Of a stretch of 64,000 nt of DNA, positions 1 to 8,276 are shown in pieces (within the stretch, counting starts at the first letter, position 1; each line of letters starts with the position of its first letter). The position numbers and the translations under genes were made by a program. This stretch comes from RGIG1902 sp034926865. GTDB lineage: Bacteria; Bacillota; Clostridia; Oscillospirales; Butyricicoccaceae. Under the pieces are notes generated by a model. The model worked only from the letters and a program-made list of their open reading frames with translations. It searched no databases and was not told the origin of the DNA. The stretch covers positions 1 to 64,000 of the forward strand of contig JAYFQP010000006.1 in assembly GCA_034926865.1 (NCBI GenBank), read 5' to 3'.

Positions 1-62
1 AGAGGTGTAAGTGCAGTAATGCATTGAGCCGACTGATACTAATAGGCCGAGGACTTGACCTT
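1..62 (+). rRNA. rrl: 23S rRNA, 3' end (partial)
   Basis: The first ~60 bases match the conserved 3' terminus of bacterial 23S rRNA: the 'ctgatactaataggccga' segment followed by 'ggacttgacc' is the universal end of domain VI. The gene begins before the window. The exact mature 3' end is uncertain by a few bases. The tRNA and 5S genes that follow on the same strand show this is the tail of an rRNA operon. Confidence 0.93.
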
Positions 63-154
63 GTATTCTTTAATTTGAATATTTGGCAACCTCAACTCTG
101 CCTTCCGTCTTTTCTCTTTCAGTTTTCAATGTGCCGATATACAACTGATGATAT

Positions 155-230
155 GCACCATTAGCTCAGTTGGTAGAGCACCTGACTCTTAATCAGGGTG
201 TCCAGGGTTCGAGTCCCTGATGGTGTACCA
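155..230 (+). tRNA. tRNA-Lys (anticodon CTT)
   Basis: A complete cloverleaf is visible: a 7-bp acceptor stem (GCACCAT/ATGGTGT with a G-U first pair), a D arm with AGTTGGTA, a 5-bp anticodon stem CCTGA/TCAGG with loop CTCTTAA, and a T arm CAGGG-TTCGAGT-CCCTG. The CCA end is encoded. Anticodon CTT reads AAG lysine codons. It lies between 23S and 5S rRNA. Confidence 0.96.
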
Positions 231-278
231 ACAATATTTAGACTATTGGTCTTTATATATGAGTTTCCCAATCGACGT

Positions 279-353
279 GGCCCGTTGGTCAAGCGGTTAA
301 GACGGCGGCCTCTCACGCCGCAATCATGGGTTCGATTCCCGTACGGGTCACCA
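279..353 (+). tRNA. tRNA-Glu (anticodon CTC)
   Basis: The cloverleaf has acceptor GGCCCGT/ACGGGTC, anticodon stem GCGGC/GCCGC with loop CTCTCAC, and T arm TGGG-TTCGATT-CCCG, with encoded CCA. Anticodon CTC reads GAG. It sits 48 bases after tRNA-Lys and 42 bases before 5S rRNA, so it is a spacer tRNA of the rRNA operon. Confidence 0.95.
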
Positions 354-395
354 ATTTTACTTGCATTTTGTGCATATCGGTATTATAATTAAATA

Positions 396-510
<115 letters not shown>

Positions 511-521
511 ATATTTAATAT

Positions 522-597
522 TCCTCCTTAGCTCAGTTGGCAGAGCATGCGGCTGTTAACCGCAGGGTCGTTGGTTCGAGCCCAACAGGGGGAGCCA
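522..597 (+). tRNA. tRNA-Asn (anticodon GTT)
   Basis: Acceptor TCCTCCT/AGGGGGA, D arm GCTC-AGTTGGCA-GAGC, anticodon stem TGCGG/CCGCA with loop CTGTTAA, T arm GTTGG-TTCGAGC-CCAAC, and encoded CCA ending at 597. It is the last gene of the rRNA operon, and its CCA end is also the base of the terminator hairpin that follows. Confidence 0.95.
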
Positions 598-646
598 AAG
601 CAAATGCCCTGTTATGCAGGGCATTTGCTTTGGCTTATTTTGTTTT
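595..646 (+). terminator. Terminator of the rRNA/tRNA operon
   Basis: A perfect 17-bp stem pairs 595-611 with 617-633 around a 5-nt loop, followed by a T-rich run to 646. The left arm includes the CCA of tRNA-Asn. Confidence 0.93.
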
Positions 647-651
647 TTGTG

Positions 652-679
652 ATTGCTGCGAATACGCAGCAATTTTTTT
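652..679 (+). terminator. Second, tandem terminator
   Basis: A 9-bp perfect stem (attgctgcg/cgcagcaat) with a 4-nt loop is followed by seven T residues. It stands 6 bases beyond the first terminator and is a back-up stop for a very strong operon. Confidence 0.88.
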
Positions 680-802
680 ATTTCATAGCCACAAGTTAGA
701 CGTGTGGTTTGGTAAGATTATATCGTTGAATAAAAATGAGTCCTTGATACAATAAAATTGCGGTTTGTCAACTGCAAAATAAAGTATTAAAGGAGAATTC
801 AT

Positions 803-1196
803 ATGGTGACTGGTATAATAGTTTAGCCCATACGAAGTGGCAAAAAATCATATAGTATTTGCGCGGAAATATAGAAAGAGAATATTCTACAGTCAGAAGT
901 TAACGAAAATAGGAATAATTCTCAGGCAGCTTTGTGTTTCTAAAGTTGTGAAAAATGTTGAGCCTGAGGTATGTTAAGATCATATTCACATGTTAGTTGA
1001 GATACTGCCTAAAATTTCTGCATTGAGTTTTATGGGTTACCTTAAGGGAAAGAGCGGCACTTTGCTGTATAAGCAATTCGGCTAATCGAAATACAAATAT
1101 TTAAATCGGGAATTTTCGTGCAAAGGATATTATGAGCAAAATGTATTAGGAAAACTGCAAAATGCCCTATTCTATGTAGGATAAGGAATACTAAAA
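803..1196 (+). pseudogene. Decayed IS200/IS605-family TnpA (Y1 transposase)
   Basis: After a ribosome-binding-like AAGGAG and an ATG at 803, the forward strand carries a broken transposase. One frame reads N-S-L-A-H-T-K-W near 817. After a frameshift another reads R-Q-L-C, then D-H-I-H-M-L with the HUH metal-binding histidines, then F-M-G-Y-L-K-G-K-S and K-G-Y-Y with the candidate catalytic Tyr. These are in the order found in IS200 TnpA. Several in-frame stops (for example before D-H-I-H and after Q-F-G) and at least one frameshift make it inactive. No TnpB partner is visible. The element lies next to a tRNA/rRNA array and an AT-rich operon. Confidence 0.82.
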
Positions 1197-1713
1197 TTTG
1201 AGCTATTACATTACACACGATACCGCCTAATTGGATAAGATAGGCGATAGAGTCAACTTGGCCCGAAGAGATGGGACTTGTCCCAGGAATTCTCAGTGAA
1301 AAATGGTACAATAAACACCTTTGCGCAGATTTGCACGAAAGGTGTCGAATAAAGGAATAACCCCGCTGATCGGTCATTCCTTTGAAGTTATTTCGAATAT
1401 ATAGAGTATTGGAGCGACAGCTATGCTAAACCGTTATAGCAGGTAACGGTTCCTCCCCAAAACAAACTAGTAGCTTTGGATACATGTGAACCTACTATCC
1501 TAAAGCCACCGCTGCTTATAGCATAAAGAAAGGGCGCAATTTTTACGTCCCCCACAAATTCGCTTCCAAAAATGCGGATGCGTTGAATCTTTCATATTTT
1601 AAAACCTCGTTTAGACTATGAATATGCAATTTTAGCATGCATAATCATCTGCCAAAATTGCAGTTTTTATATCCGCAGAGGGCAGATTGCACTCACCTGT
1701 TGTGATATATCTC
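1197..1713. other. Non-coding remnant downstream of the IS200 pseudogene
   Basis: About 500 bases without a credible gene. A short hairpin (aaccgtta at 1429-1436 with taacggtt at 1444-1451) may be a relic of the IS200 end structure. A reading frame on the minus strand at 1042-1377 runs antisense to the pseudogene and shows no family features. Confidence 0.5.
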
Positions 1714-2217
1714 CTAACTTTTAAGATGACTAACTATTTTCTTTGCAGCTTGGAAAGGTGTAATATTGCTTACATCAACTTTTATAGTATCCATATCGTT
1801 ATATAGCACAATTCTTGAAATACTCCTTTCTAAGACATCGGGCTGTCTTATCTTTTGCGCTATATCTTCCCCCAACCTTTTAGTTAGAGCTTCTTCTGTT
1901 AGTGTTAAAGTTATTGTATGAGTTTCTACACTATCTAAATTTAGATGTTTAAGAATATCATCAATAATTTCCTGCTGATGCATGACCCAACAGAATATTA
2001 TATATTTATATTCTGAACAATTTATGAAACTATTTAGCATAAAGCAAATATTCTTCAAAACCATTTGCTTTGTTTCCTCATTTACAATGAATGGATTCAT
2101 ATTCCAGCACCAATCACCATCCAAAAATACGCTTGGTTGAAGCAATTTAAGAAGCTCTTGGCAAGTAGTTGTTTTACCAGCGCCCATTGTTCCGTTAATT
2201 AAGATTAATTTTTTCAT
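1714..2217 (-). CDS. P-loop kinase-like ATPase (AAA_18/AAA_33 type)
   Basis: 167 aa. The N-terminus has a Walker A loop, G-T-M-G-A-G-K-T-T at about residues 9-17, directly after a hydrophobic strand. D34-G-D-W is a possible substrate-binding acidic patch. A basic LID-like stretch (K-R-L-G-E-D...R-Q-P-D...R-S-I-S-R, about residues 113-134) resembles small-molecule or nucleotide kinases such as shikimate, gluconate or antibiotic kinases. The substrate cannot be told. It is the last gene of a three-gene minus-strand operon, 7 bases after the methyltransferase. Base composition is clearly more AT-rich than the surrounding core genes, as in its two partners, which suggests acquisition by transfer. 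Confidence 0.8.
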   Translation of the reverse strand: MKKLILINGTMGAGKTTTCQELLKLLQPSVFLDGDWCWNMNPFIVNEETKQMVLKNICFMLNSFINCSEYKYIIFCWVMHQQEIIDDILKHLNLDSVETHTITLTLTEEALTKRLGEDIAQKIRQPDVLERSISRIVLYNDMDTIKVDVSNITPFQAAKKIVSHLKS

Positions 2218-2224
2218 ATTTCTC

Positions 2225-2884
2225 CTATTTGGTTGAAGATAGCATTATATTATTTTTGATTCCCCAAACCTGATTAACTAATAAGAAACCGCCTTCCTTT
2301 AATACCTCGACTTCATGGTTAGTTGTAAATGGTGTATCATAATGGTAGAAATTTTCTGCAAGATTATATTGCGATTGAATTTTTTCTCTCTCTTTCAAAT
2401 AATATTCTTCTAAATTACTATCATTTGAGCCAATCATGTAATCACATTCAATAAAAACTCCTGTAGGTTTAAGACATCTATAAATACTGCTATAAAGTTG
2501 AAGTTTCTGGGCATGAGTAAAATGGTGAAATGACATAATTGATATTACTGTATCATATTGTTCAATTCCTAAGTCAGTAGTAAAATAGCTATCATTGACT
2601 AATTGAATAGAACGTCCAGAATACTTTTGAGATAGCTTTTCCAACATCTTAGCCGATAAATCAATGCCCGTCACTTGTACATTAGGAAATCTATAAAAGA
2701 TAGATTCCAATTCTAAGCCTGTTCCACAGCCAAGGTCTAACAGCATTTTTGTATTGGAGGGGATATGGCGAGCAATTTCATAATAGCATTCCTTCCCTCC
2801 ATCAATATTTTTTATATGTTGAGTATCGTATATATCTGCACGAGTGTTAAAAAACTCGTCCATTCTTTCAGGGGATTCACTCAT
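2225..2884 (-). CDS. Class I SAM-dependent methyltransferase
   Basis: 219 aa. Motif I, L-L-D-L-G-C-G-T-G at about residues 48-56, is the glycine-rich SAM loop. Acidic motif II is G-I-D-L-S at about residues 73-77. A later F-H-H-F segment and an L-K-P-T-G-V turn (strand 5 region) complete a Methyltransf_25/11-type Rossmann fold. The substrate is unknown; small metabolites or antibiotics are typical for stand-alone members. The start overlaps the end of the TetR gene by 8 bases, which implies translational coupling. It is AT-rich like its neighbours. Confidence 0.88.
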   Translation of the reverse strand: MSESPERMDEFFNTRADIYDTQHIKNIDGGKECYYEIARHIPSNTKMLLDLGCGTGLELESIFYRFPNVQVTGIDLSAKMLEKLSQKYSGRSIQLVNDSYFTTDLGIEQYDTVISIMSFHHFTHAQKLQLYSSIYRCLKPTGVFIECDYMIGSNDSNLEEYYLKEREKIQSQYNLAENFYHYDTPFTTNHEVEVLKEGGFLLVNQVWGIKNNIMLSSTK

Positions 2885-3449
2885 TTTTATTCTCCTTTAT
2901 CACCAAAGCAAATCGGTAAAATGCATTTTCTATAAGACTGATTACTTCCTCAGGAGGTAAATCAATATCATCAGAAACAATTTGAGTTGCAATTCCATGT
3001 GAATAAAGCCAGACATCCCTAAATAAATTTCGTGCTTCTTCCAAGCTAAGTCCGGTTACTTCTCTTGCATTCATAATTGAAGATTGATTCCAATCTTCGT
3101 TAAGAATTTCTTTAATACTTTTCCCGGCGCAAGTTTTGTTCATAAAAAGGATATTAAAAATATTTTTTTCTTGTCTGGCAAATTCAACATAAGAAATCCC
3201 TTGTGTTAACAAACGGTTGTCTGTACTCATTCGAGCATCCATGAAAGTGTTGTAGTAGATATTAAGCTGAACAATGACATCTTGTTTTAAAGAATCCATA
3301 TTTTCATAAACTCGAAATAAAGGTTTAGTTGAGCAATTTAATACAGAAGCAATGCTTCTTGCGTTTACGCTCTCCATTCCCTGCTTTCGTACTAAAGAGA
3401 TCGCCGCATTCAAAATAGCTTCTTTATCGGTTGATGGCTTTGGCGGCAT
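2877..3449 (-). CDS. TetR/AcrR-family transcriptional regulator
   Basis: 190 aa. The N-terminal helix-turn-helix (about residues 8-55) has the TetR pattern: A-I-L-N-A-A, then G-M-E-S-V-N-A-R-S-I-A, then S-T-K-P-L-F-R-V-Y. The rest is an all-helical ligand-binding/dimerisation region without close relatives that I recognise. It is the first gene of the operon with the methyltransferase and kinase. Its promoter carries a long palindrome just past the -10 box, so autoregulation of the whole operon is the simplest reading. The inducer is unknown. Confidence 0.9.
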   Translation of the reverse strand: MPPKPSTDKEAILNAAISLVRKQGMESVNARSIASVLNCSTKPLFRVYENMDSLKQDVIVQLNIYYNTFMDARMSTDNRLLTQGISYVEFARQEKNIFNILFMNKTCAGKSIKEILNEDWNQSSIMNAREVTGLSLEEARNLFRDVWLYSHGIATQIVSDDIDLPPEEVISLIENAFYRFALVIKENKNE

Positions 3450-3500
3450 ATAGAATCACCCTCAATGAAATATTTTTTGTCATAATGTATGTTGCCTTGA

Positions 3501-3534
3501 ATGGCAACATATGTTGCGCAACTGTTGTTGCCAT
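3501..3534. promoter_or_regulatory. Palindromic operator for the TetR operon
   Basis: A 14-bp perfect palindrome (gcaacatatgttgc, 3504-3517) lies inside a wider inverted repeat (atggcaaca 3501-3509 and tgttgccat 3526-3534). The outer arm overlaps the -10 box of the minus-strand promoter. Position and symmetry fit a TetR dimer site. Confidence 0.75.
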
Positions 3535-3560
3535 TATATCAAAAAAATATAAAATGTCAA
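3533..3560 (-). promoter_or_regulatory. Promoter of the TetR-methyltransferase-kinase operon
   Basis: Consensus -35 TTGACA (3560-3555) and -10 TATAAT (3538-3533) on the minus strand, with a 16-bp spacer. The TetR start codon is about 85 bases downstream. Confidence 0.85.
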
Positions 3561-4139
3561 GAGATTTGCCTGACAAGCTGAAGCGTATCATATGTATATC
3601 CATAATCTGATTTCTTAAAGTTACGTTAACTGGCAGGCAGACACTTGCACATTTTTTCGGAATTTTCCACCGTTTTGGCCGGTGGTTGCTTATTACTTCC
3701 CTAAGATATTTGTTTGAAGGTAGGTAAAAGGGGCATAAGACAGGGGGGAATAAAACAAGGAACGAGGATATAAACAGGGAATGGCGACTTTATTATTTAG
3801 GGAATTCTGTCATAATATGTAGACAATTTGTACTTTTACAATTAGTTATTACAAATAGTATAATTGTGTAAGATTCATGCGGTTCATATTTAATTTTAAT
3901 ACACAGCATTTAAATCAAAAAATGGTAATGTTTTCAATATCGTAATATGTTTTACTATAAGTCATGTTATAATTAGTAAAATTATTTACGATGGTGATAC
4001 TGAGGTTAATAAGCTGAAAAAATATATATGGCTTATTGAGGCCGATGAAGGCATCAAGAGAGACGGGACTGATATATTTTTATAAAATGGAGTTATATGT
4101 AAATAATACCTGTATGTTTTCAAATAGATTAAAGTGTGA
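3561..4139. other. Intergenic stretch without a recognisable gene
   Basis: AT-rich spacer. It has a small ccaccg/cggtgg hairpin near 3670-3690 and a weak promoter-like TATAAT near 3860. A stop-free plus-strand frame ending at 4085 has no start codon or ribosome binding site that I can support. Confidence 0.4.
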
Positions 4140-4145
4140 TATAAT
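4140..4145 (+). promoter_or_regulatory. Probable -10 box for the membrane protein gene
   Basis: TATAAT at 4140-4145, with only a weak -35 (TTTTCA) 17 bp upstream. The gene starts about 78 bases later behind a GGGGTGAGG ribosome binding site. Confidence 0.5.
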
Positions 4146-4222
4146 ACATACTTAATTATAAATATCATACTGCTTAGATGCAAAGTTTTAGTTCCTTCTT
4201 TTTATTGTTGGGGTGAGGTTAT

Positions 4223-4660
4223 ATGCAAGTATTGGACAAGCTCATGGCGAATATTTCCGGCATAACTCTAGGTTTTGGCTTTTTTATTGTGGGAATCTTC
4301 GTTTTTGATGATCCGTCAGTATTTTGGCTCAAAAATCTTTTTGTTTTTCTTGGGCTCTTTGTGATTGTTGTATTTGTCGCTAACGCCTTCAGGCAATATA
4401 TTAAGTCATTTGATCCTAACTTTGGCAGGGTGACTTCCATAAGCGAATATGATAAGCAATCAAAAAATGCCTCCAACTACGGAAAAGCAAAGGCCTTTGA
4501 CACATTTATATATGTGTTTGCGGGCATGTTTATTGCTTTTGCGCTGTTAAAGGCATCTTGGGTAATCCTTTTGCTGCTCTTGTTGGGCTATGTTATATGC
4601 GAAGCAGTTGCGCTTTACGCTACAACAAGTGAATACAAGAGAATGAGACAGAAAAGGTAA
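4223..4660 (+). CDS. Small integral membrane protein, function unknown
   Basis: 145 aa. Four hydrophobic segments are visible: two near the N-terminus (about residues 12-28 and 35-55) and two near the C-terminus (about 90-110 and 113-132). The hydrophilic loop between them (about 58-88) is charged and the C-terminus is strongly basic (K-R-M-R-Q-K-R). I do not recognise a family. Translation starts at ATG 4223 behind a GGGGTGAGG-like site. It ends two bases before the stop of the convergent phosphoribosyltransferase gene. Confidence 0.7.
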   Translation: MQVLDKLMANISGITLGFGFFIVGIFVFDDPSVFWLKNLFVFLGLFVIVVFVANAFRQYIKSFDPNFGRVTSISEYDKQSKNASNYGKAKAFDTFIYVFAGMFIAFALLKASWVILLLLLLGYVICEAVALYATTSEYKRMRQKR

Positions 4661-4661
4661 A

Positions 4662-5213
4662 TCAGATAGGCTTACCTTCCTTGTTGAACAGAGGAAGCTT
4701 TTCAAGGTAAATTATGTCGTTGCGGTTCTGAGCGTCGCCCTCGGCCAGAACAGCCATTTTGCCGCATATGATTCCTCCGGCTTTTGTTACTAGAGCCTCA
4801 ATAGCTCTGAGGGAATCTCCGGTTGAGATTACGTCATCGACGATAAGAATTTTTTTGCCTTTCATTTTTTCAGCATGTTCCCCATCAAGATAAAGTGTCT
4901 GTTTTGAGGAAGTTGTTATAGAGTGAACCTCGGCTGAAATCACATTTTTCATATACAGCTTTACAGATTTGCGGGCAAGAAAGTAAGTATCATCGCCGTG
5001 CTGTCGCGCCATTTCATGGATCAGAGGAATGCCCTTTGATTCTGCTGTGATGAGGTAATCGTACTTGGGCGCCAGCTTAAGTAGTTCGGCGGCGCAGGCA
5101 CAGGTGAGTTCAACATCTCCGAATATTACGAAGGCCCCGATGCTCAGCTCGTCGGAAATAGGGCATAGCGGAAGTTTGCGTTCGTGGCCTGCGATGTTCA
5201 TCTTATAGTACAT
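4662..5213 (-). CDS. Phosphoribosyltransferase family protein (adenine PRT-like)
   Basis: Type I PRT fold. The signature PRPP loop, I-L-I-V-D-D-V-I-S-T-G-D-S, lies in the C-terminal half, preceded by a Y-L-I-T-A-E-S-K-G-I-P segment typical of adenine/xanthine-type PRTs. Substrate is probably a purine base, but PurR-like regulatory or orphan PRTs share these motifs. The longer frame opens at a TTG (5267) that has no ribosome binding site and sits on a TATAAT, so I favour ATG 5213, where AAGGAG lies somewhat far upstream (about 13 bases). Length is then 183 aa. It is divergent from the lipoprotein gene. Confidence 0.82.
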   Translation of the reverse strand: MYYKMNIAGHERKLPLCPISDELSIGAFVIFGDVELTCACAAELLKLAPKYDYLITAESKGIPLIHEMARQHGDDTYFLARKSVKLYMKNVISAEVHSITTSSKQTLYLDGEHAEKMKGKKILIVDDVISTGDSLRAIEALVTKAGGIICGKMAVLAEGDAQNRNDIIYLEKLPLFNKEGKPI

Positions 5214-5331
5214 GATATATCTTACGCTCCTTATTATTTTGTGGTCTTTTGGTATTTGACCCTCCAAATTATATCCTATATCAATCTGAAGCCTTTGTAA
5301 AGTAAATTAAGCTCACAGGGAGGTGAAAATA

Positions 5332-6501
5332 ATGCGCAAACACGCTGCTCTGCTGCTTATAATGGCGGTTATATTACTTCTTAGCTCATGCTCTGCCGAA
5401 ACCTCGGGAAGGGTCTCTGCCGGGATCAGCAACACCGATAATGCCACGTCTTCTGCTGTAATACAGGAACCTTCCTCCAAGGGTGATTTGGGCTTGCAGG
5501 GTGAAACAGGCGAAAGTCAGGATTCTTTGCCGGAGGATCTGACCTCAAGTGGAGGCAATTTCGTTAAATACGGAAGTTTGGCCGCATTTCTTCCCTATCA
5601 GGGTGGCATAGCTATTGCTGATCTCGATAACGGGGTGTATAGCCATATTTCCGATCAAGCCTCCTCGACATTGTATTTTGATGGCTCAAATGTCTATTAT
5701 GTAAGTGACAACGGTATTTTCCGCGTAGGGAGTGACGGCCAAAGCCTTATGCTTTCTGAGGATATCACATACAGCGCATGGCTTGAACACGACAAAATAT
5801 ATTATATCAAGCAGACTGATTTTAGCACCGATGAGCCCAGTGGTGAGCTTTGGTGCATGAATACTGACGGAACAAACGCTGTTGCGATTCTTCCCACCGA
5901 GATTAAAGGTGATTTTTTTATAAGAAATGGTTGGGTATATTATACCGATACAGCAGACACCGGTATATATAAAATCATGCTTTTCGGAAACGCCCCTGTT
6001 CAGTTGGCGCAGGGACAATTGCAGATATGTCTTGTTACTGATTATGCCGTTTATTATAATGAGCTTACTGGAAGACAGGCGTTGAGACGAGTGGATCTTA
6101 AAACTGGTGCTAACGTGTTTTTCGGGGATTATGGCAGCGTTTTAGAGAATGGAGACATAATATACGTGCTGGCAAGAAGAGAGCGCTCTTGGGGCCTGGA
6201 CAACCTTTTTTCGCTAGCATGTTTTAATGATAAGGATATGGAAATAACATATCCCGTCATGTTTGAGAATATCGGAGAAGATCAGTTCTGCTATTATTGG
6301 AGTGATTATGCTTATTTTAAAAAATCGAACGGAGAGACTTATAGAATAAATATAGGTGACAGCGGTCAAATTAAAGAGAGTGTATCACCTTACAGTACTG
6401 TATTCGTTGACGGCAAGGGTTATTACATGGAGGGGCACAGCCTGATGGTTTATGATTGTGAGAGTGCCCAACTCTCAGCAATAAAGCAGAAAAAGCAATA
6501 A
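5332..6501 (+). CDS. Secreted lipoprotein with DUF5050-like beta-propeller repeats
   Basis: About 389 aa. The N-terminus is a lipoprotein signal peptide: a basic start (M-R-K-H), a hydrophobic core, and lipobox L-S-S-C at about residues 17-20. A low-complexity Ser/Thr/Gly-rich linker follows. The body contains repeated aromatic strands such as V-Y-Y-V-S-D-N-G-I-F, I-Y-Y-I-K and W-V-Y-Y-T-D-T-A-D-T-G-I-Y, which match the DUF5050/propeller type found in Clostridia cell-surface proteins. The ribosome binding site AGGGAGGTG selects ATG 5332 rather than the GTG at 5323 inside it. Ligand and role are unknown. Confidence 0.82.
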   Translation: MRKHAALLLIMAVILLLSSCSAETSGRVSAGISNTDNATSSAVIQEPSSKGDLGLQGETGESQDSLPEDLTSSGGNFVKYGSLAAFLPYQGGIAIADLDNGVYSHISDQASSTLYFDGSNVYYVSDNGIFRVGSDGQSLMLSEDITYSAWLEHDKIYYIKQTDFSTDEPSGELWCMNTDGTNAVAILPTEIKGDFFIRNGWVYYTDTADTGIYKIMLFGNAPVQLAQGQLQICLVTDYAVYYNELTGRQALRRVDLKTGANVFFGDYGSVLENGDIIYVLARRERSWGLDNLFSLACFNDKDMEITYPVMFENIGEDQFCYYWSDYAYFKKSNGETYRINIGDSGQIKESVSPYSTVFVDGKGYYMEGHSLMVYDCESAQLSAIKQKKQ

Positions 6502-6554
6502 TAGGAAGAGCGCTTCATGTGGCAGATAACGGCCACATGAAGCGTTCTTCCTAT
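6501..6554. terminator. Bidirectional hairpin between convergent genes
   Basis: A 23-bp stem with one G-U pair (6501-6523 with 6532-6554, loop 8 nt) lies right after the lipoprotein stop codon and before the convergent hydrolase gene. The T-tracts are weak, so efficiency is uncertain. Confidence 0.75.
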
Positions 6555-6584
6555 TAAGCTATATTTTCTAAGAGGATACCAAAA

Positions 6585-7346
6585 TCAAATATAAATTTTT
6601 ATATCTCCGAAGTCATAAACACCGCTGCCCTGGTAGAGCTTCTTTTCTTCTTTCAGCGAATCAAAGGCAGATTTTGCTTGCATAATGAGACCAGGGCTTA
6701 CGTCAAGCTCGTGATGGCCGGGGAATAGCCTTGTGACAGGGAGCGCAGAGATTTTCTCAATAGAGCTTGCAAACAATAGGGGGTCAGTTGATGGATAAAA
6801 GGCAAAAAGAGTGCCTTTGTAAAGCAGGTCGCCGCTGAAAAGGTATCCTCGGCTGGGTTCGTAAAAACACATATGTCCGGGAGAATGGCCGGGAGTGTGG
6901 AGAACATTCACTATTCTTCCACCAAGGTCTATTTTATCTCCGTCATGAAGAATAATGTCAGCAGGACCCTCGAATACAGTAAAGCTGTCAGGGTCAAAGC
7001 CTTCAGGAAAATCGTGGTAATCCTTTACGAGGTCGCGCCTGACTGCTGAGAGGGGAAGAGGAAAGCTCTTCAGCCAGCTTTGCTCCAGCTCATGCACACC
7101 GATGCTGTCAAAGCTTCCGTGGCTGCCGATGTGATCCCAGTGTACATGTGTTGCAACAGCTAAGACAGGCTTAGAGGTAAGTGTCTTTACAATGGGGGAA
7201 ATATCGGAGACACCTAAGCCGGTATCTATCAAAAGCGCTTTATTTTCCCCTTCAATAAGATAACAATGTGTCTCTTCCCAATGACGGTATTCGCTGATGA
7301 CATAGGTATTTTGATCTATTTGATCTATAGAAAACCATTTTTCCAT
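6585..7346 (-). CDS. MBL-fold metallo-hydrolase
   Basis: About 253 aa. The metallo-beta-lactamase signature H-V-H-W-D-H-I-G-S-H supplies zinc ligands, with later G-H-S-P-G-H, F-S-G-D-L-L and P-G-H-H-E-L motifs giving the remaining His/Asp ligands. This is the glyoxalase II-like/YcbL type of general thioester or ester hydrolase. The AAGGAG ribosome binding site lies inside the upstream GTG reading frame and points to ATG 7346. It is monocistronic, with hairpins on both sides. Confidence 0.88.
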   Translation of the reverse strand: MEKWFSIDQIDQNTYVISEYRHWEETHCYLIEGENKALLIDTGLGVSDISPIVKTLTSKPVLAVATHVHWDHIGSHGSFDSIGVHELEQSWLKSFPLPLSAVRRDLVKDYHDFPEGFDPDSFTVFEGPADIILHDGDKIDLGGRIVNVLHTPGHSPGHMCFYEPSRGYLFSGDLLYKGTLFAFYPSTDPLLFASSIEKISALPVTRLFPGHHELDVSPGLIMQAKSAFDSLKEEKKLYQGSGVYDFGDIKIYI

Positions 7347-7457
7347 CTCGGGAATCTCCTTTTTTATAAGCACGGAATATTCACAATAAATTTGTGGCGG
7401 AAGTGCAGTATGGTTTAATTGCCTAGCATAAGTATATCAAAATAACTGAAAATAGGC

Positions 7458-7487
7458 AAATGCCGCGGAAGTATATCCGCGGCATTT
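7458..7487 (-). terminator. Terminator downstream of the peptidase E operon
   Basis: A perfect 12-bp stem (7458-7469 with 7476-7487) and a 6-nt loop. On the minus strand a moderately T-rich stretch follows, so it fits the end of the operon that stops at 7563. Confidence 0.75.
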
Positions 7488-7562
7488 TGCTATGATGGCT
7501 TATCTTATTAAGGCAAATAGGCAAAACGTTTTTCGCTTTTATGTGGTAAAATCCATCAGTGC

Positions 7563-8276
7563 TTAGAGCGTTATTTCTTCGCCTTCCAAAAGGCGCCGTT
7601 TAATCTGTTTGCCGTCTTGATTTTTTAAAAGGTAGGCTCCTGCCTCAGGCCGTTCAAGCGAGATGCGGTATTGCCCATTCTCCTCTATAAAAGCGGCTCC
7701 ATCCTCAAGGGCTATGCCACAGATACGTTCTTTTGAAAGCATATTATCAAAGCTCTCTCTGCCTTCATGGTTGTAATGAGGGCAGTGTGCTGCATGGATA
7801 AGGTCAAGGCCAAAGGCCTTGATGTAGTCCCATGTGCCGTCTTTGTGAAAAGCTTCGCTGTCGCTGTGGCCGAAGGTGAACCAGCATATCGATCCGGCGC
7901 TCAGACCGGACATTATTTTTCCGTTATTATAGGCAGAGATAAGCATATTATCGACATTTGTTTTACGCCAGAGGTCCATCATTGAAACGGTATCTCCTCC
8001 GCCCACATATACGATGTCACACCAATCAAAAAGTTCCTGCGCCGAATCCTGCGAAAAGTCTTCACTATAAAGACACAGGGCCTTGACTGAGCAGCCAAGC
8101 CCGCCAAAACATTGGGTTACAGTCTCGATATATCCAGGAGCGTCGTGGCTGGCAGTTGGAAGAAATAAAAGGTTGGGGGAAGGCTTTTGAGCCATAGAGA
8201 TCAGCAGACTATTTAATTTGTCGGTTTCTCCAGTTCTTATTTCGCCTCCGCCGATGGCAAATATCATACCCATCAT
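7563..8276 (-). CDS. pepE: Peptidase E family (S51) serine peptidase
   Basis: 237 aa, the usual size for dipeptidase E/cyanophycinase-like S51 enzymes. It has an F-A-I-G-G-G-E start strand, a Y-V-G-G-G-D-T segment, and the nucleophile elbow G-L-S-A-G-S-I-C-W with the catalytic Ser. H-C-P-H-Y-N-H lies near the expected His region. S51 enzymes act on Asp-X dipeptides in the cytosol. The start codon overlaps the stop of the upstream gene (TAATG), so it is translated by coupling with the CoA-disulfide reductase homologue. Confidence 0.85.
   Translation of the reverse strand: MMGMIFAIGGGEIRTGETDKLNSLLISMAQKPSPNLLFLPTASHDAPGYIETVTQCFGGLGCSVKALCLYSEDFSQDSAQELFDWCDIVYVGGGDTVSMMDLWRKTNVDNMLISAYNNGKIMSGLSAGSICWFTFGHSDSEAFHKDGTWDYIKAFGLDLIHAAHCPHYNHEGRESFDNMLSKERICGIALEDGAAFIEENGQYRISLERPEAGAYLLKNQDGKQIKRRLLEGEEITL

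Noticed and set aside
1042..1377. 111-codon minus-strand frame
   Set aside because: It lies opposite the IS200 transposase remnant and has no features of its own.
3903..4085. Stop-free plus-strand segment that reads like a protein tail
   Set aside because: No start codon or ribosome binding site, and no recognisable motif; probably chance, possibly a gene relic.
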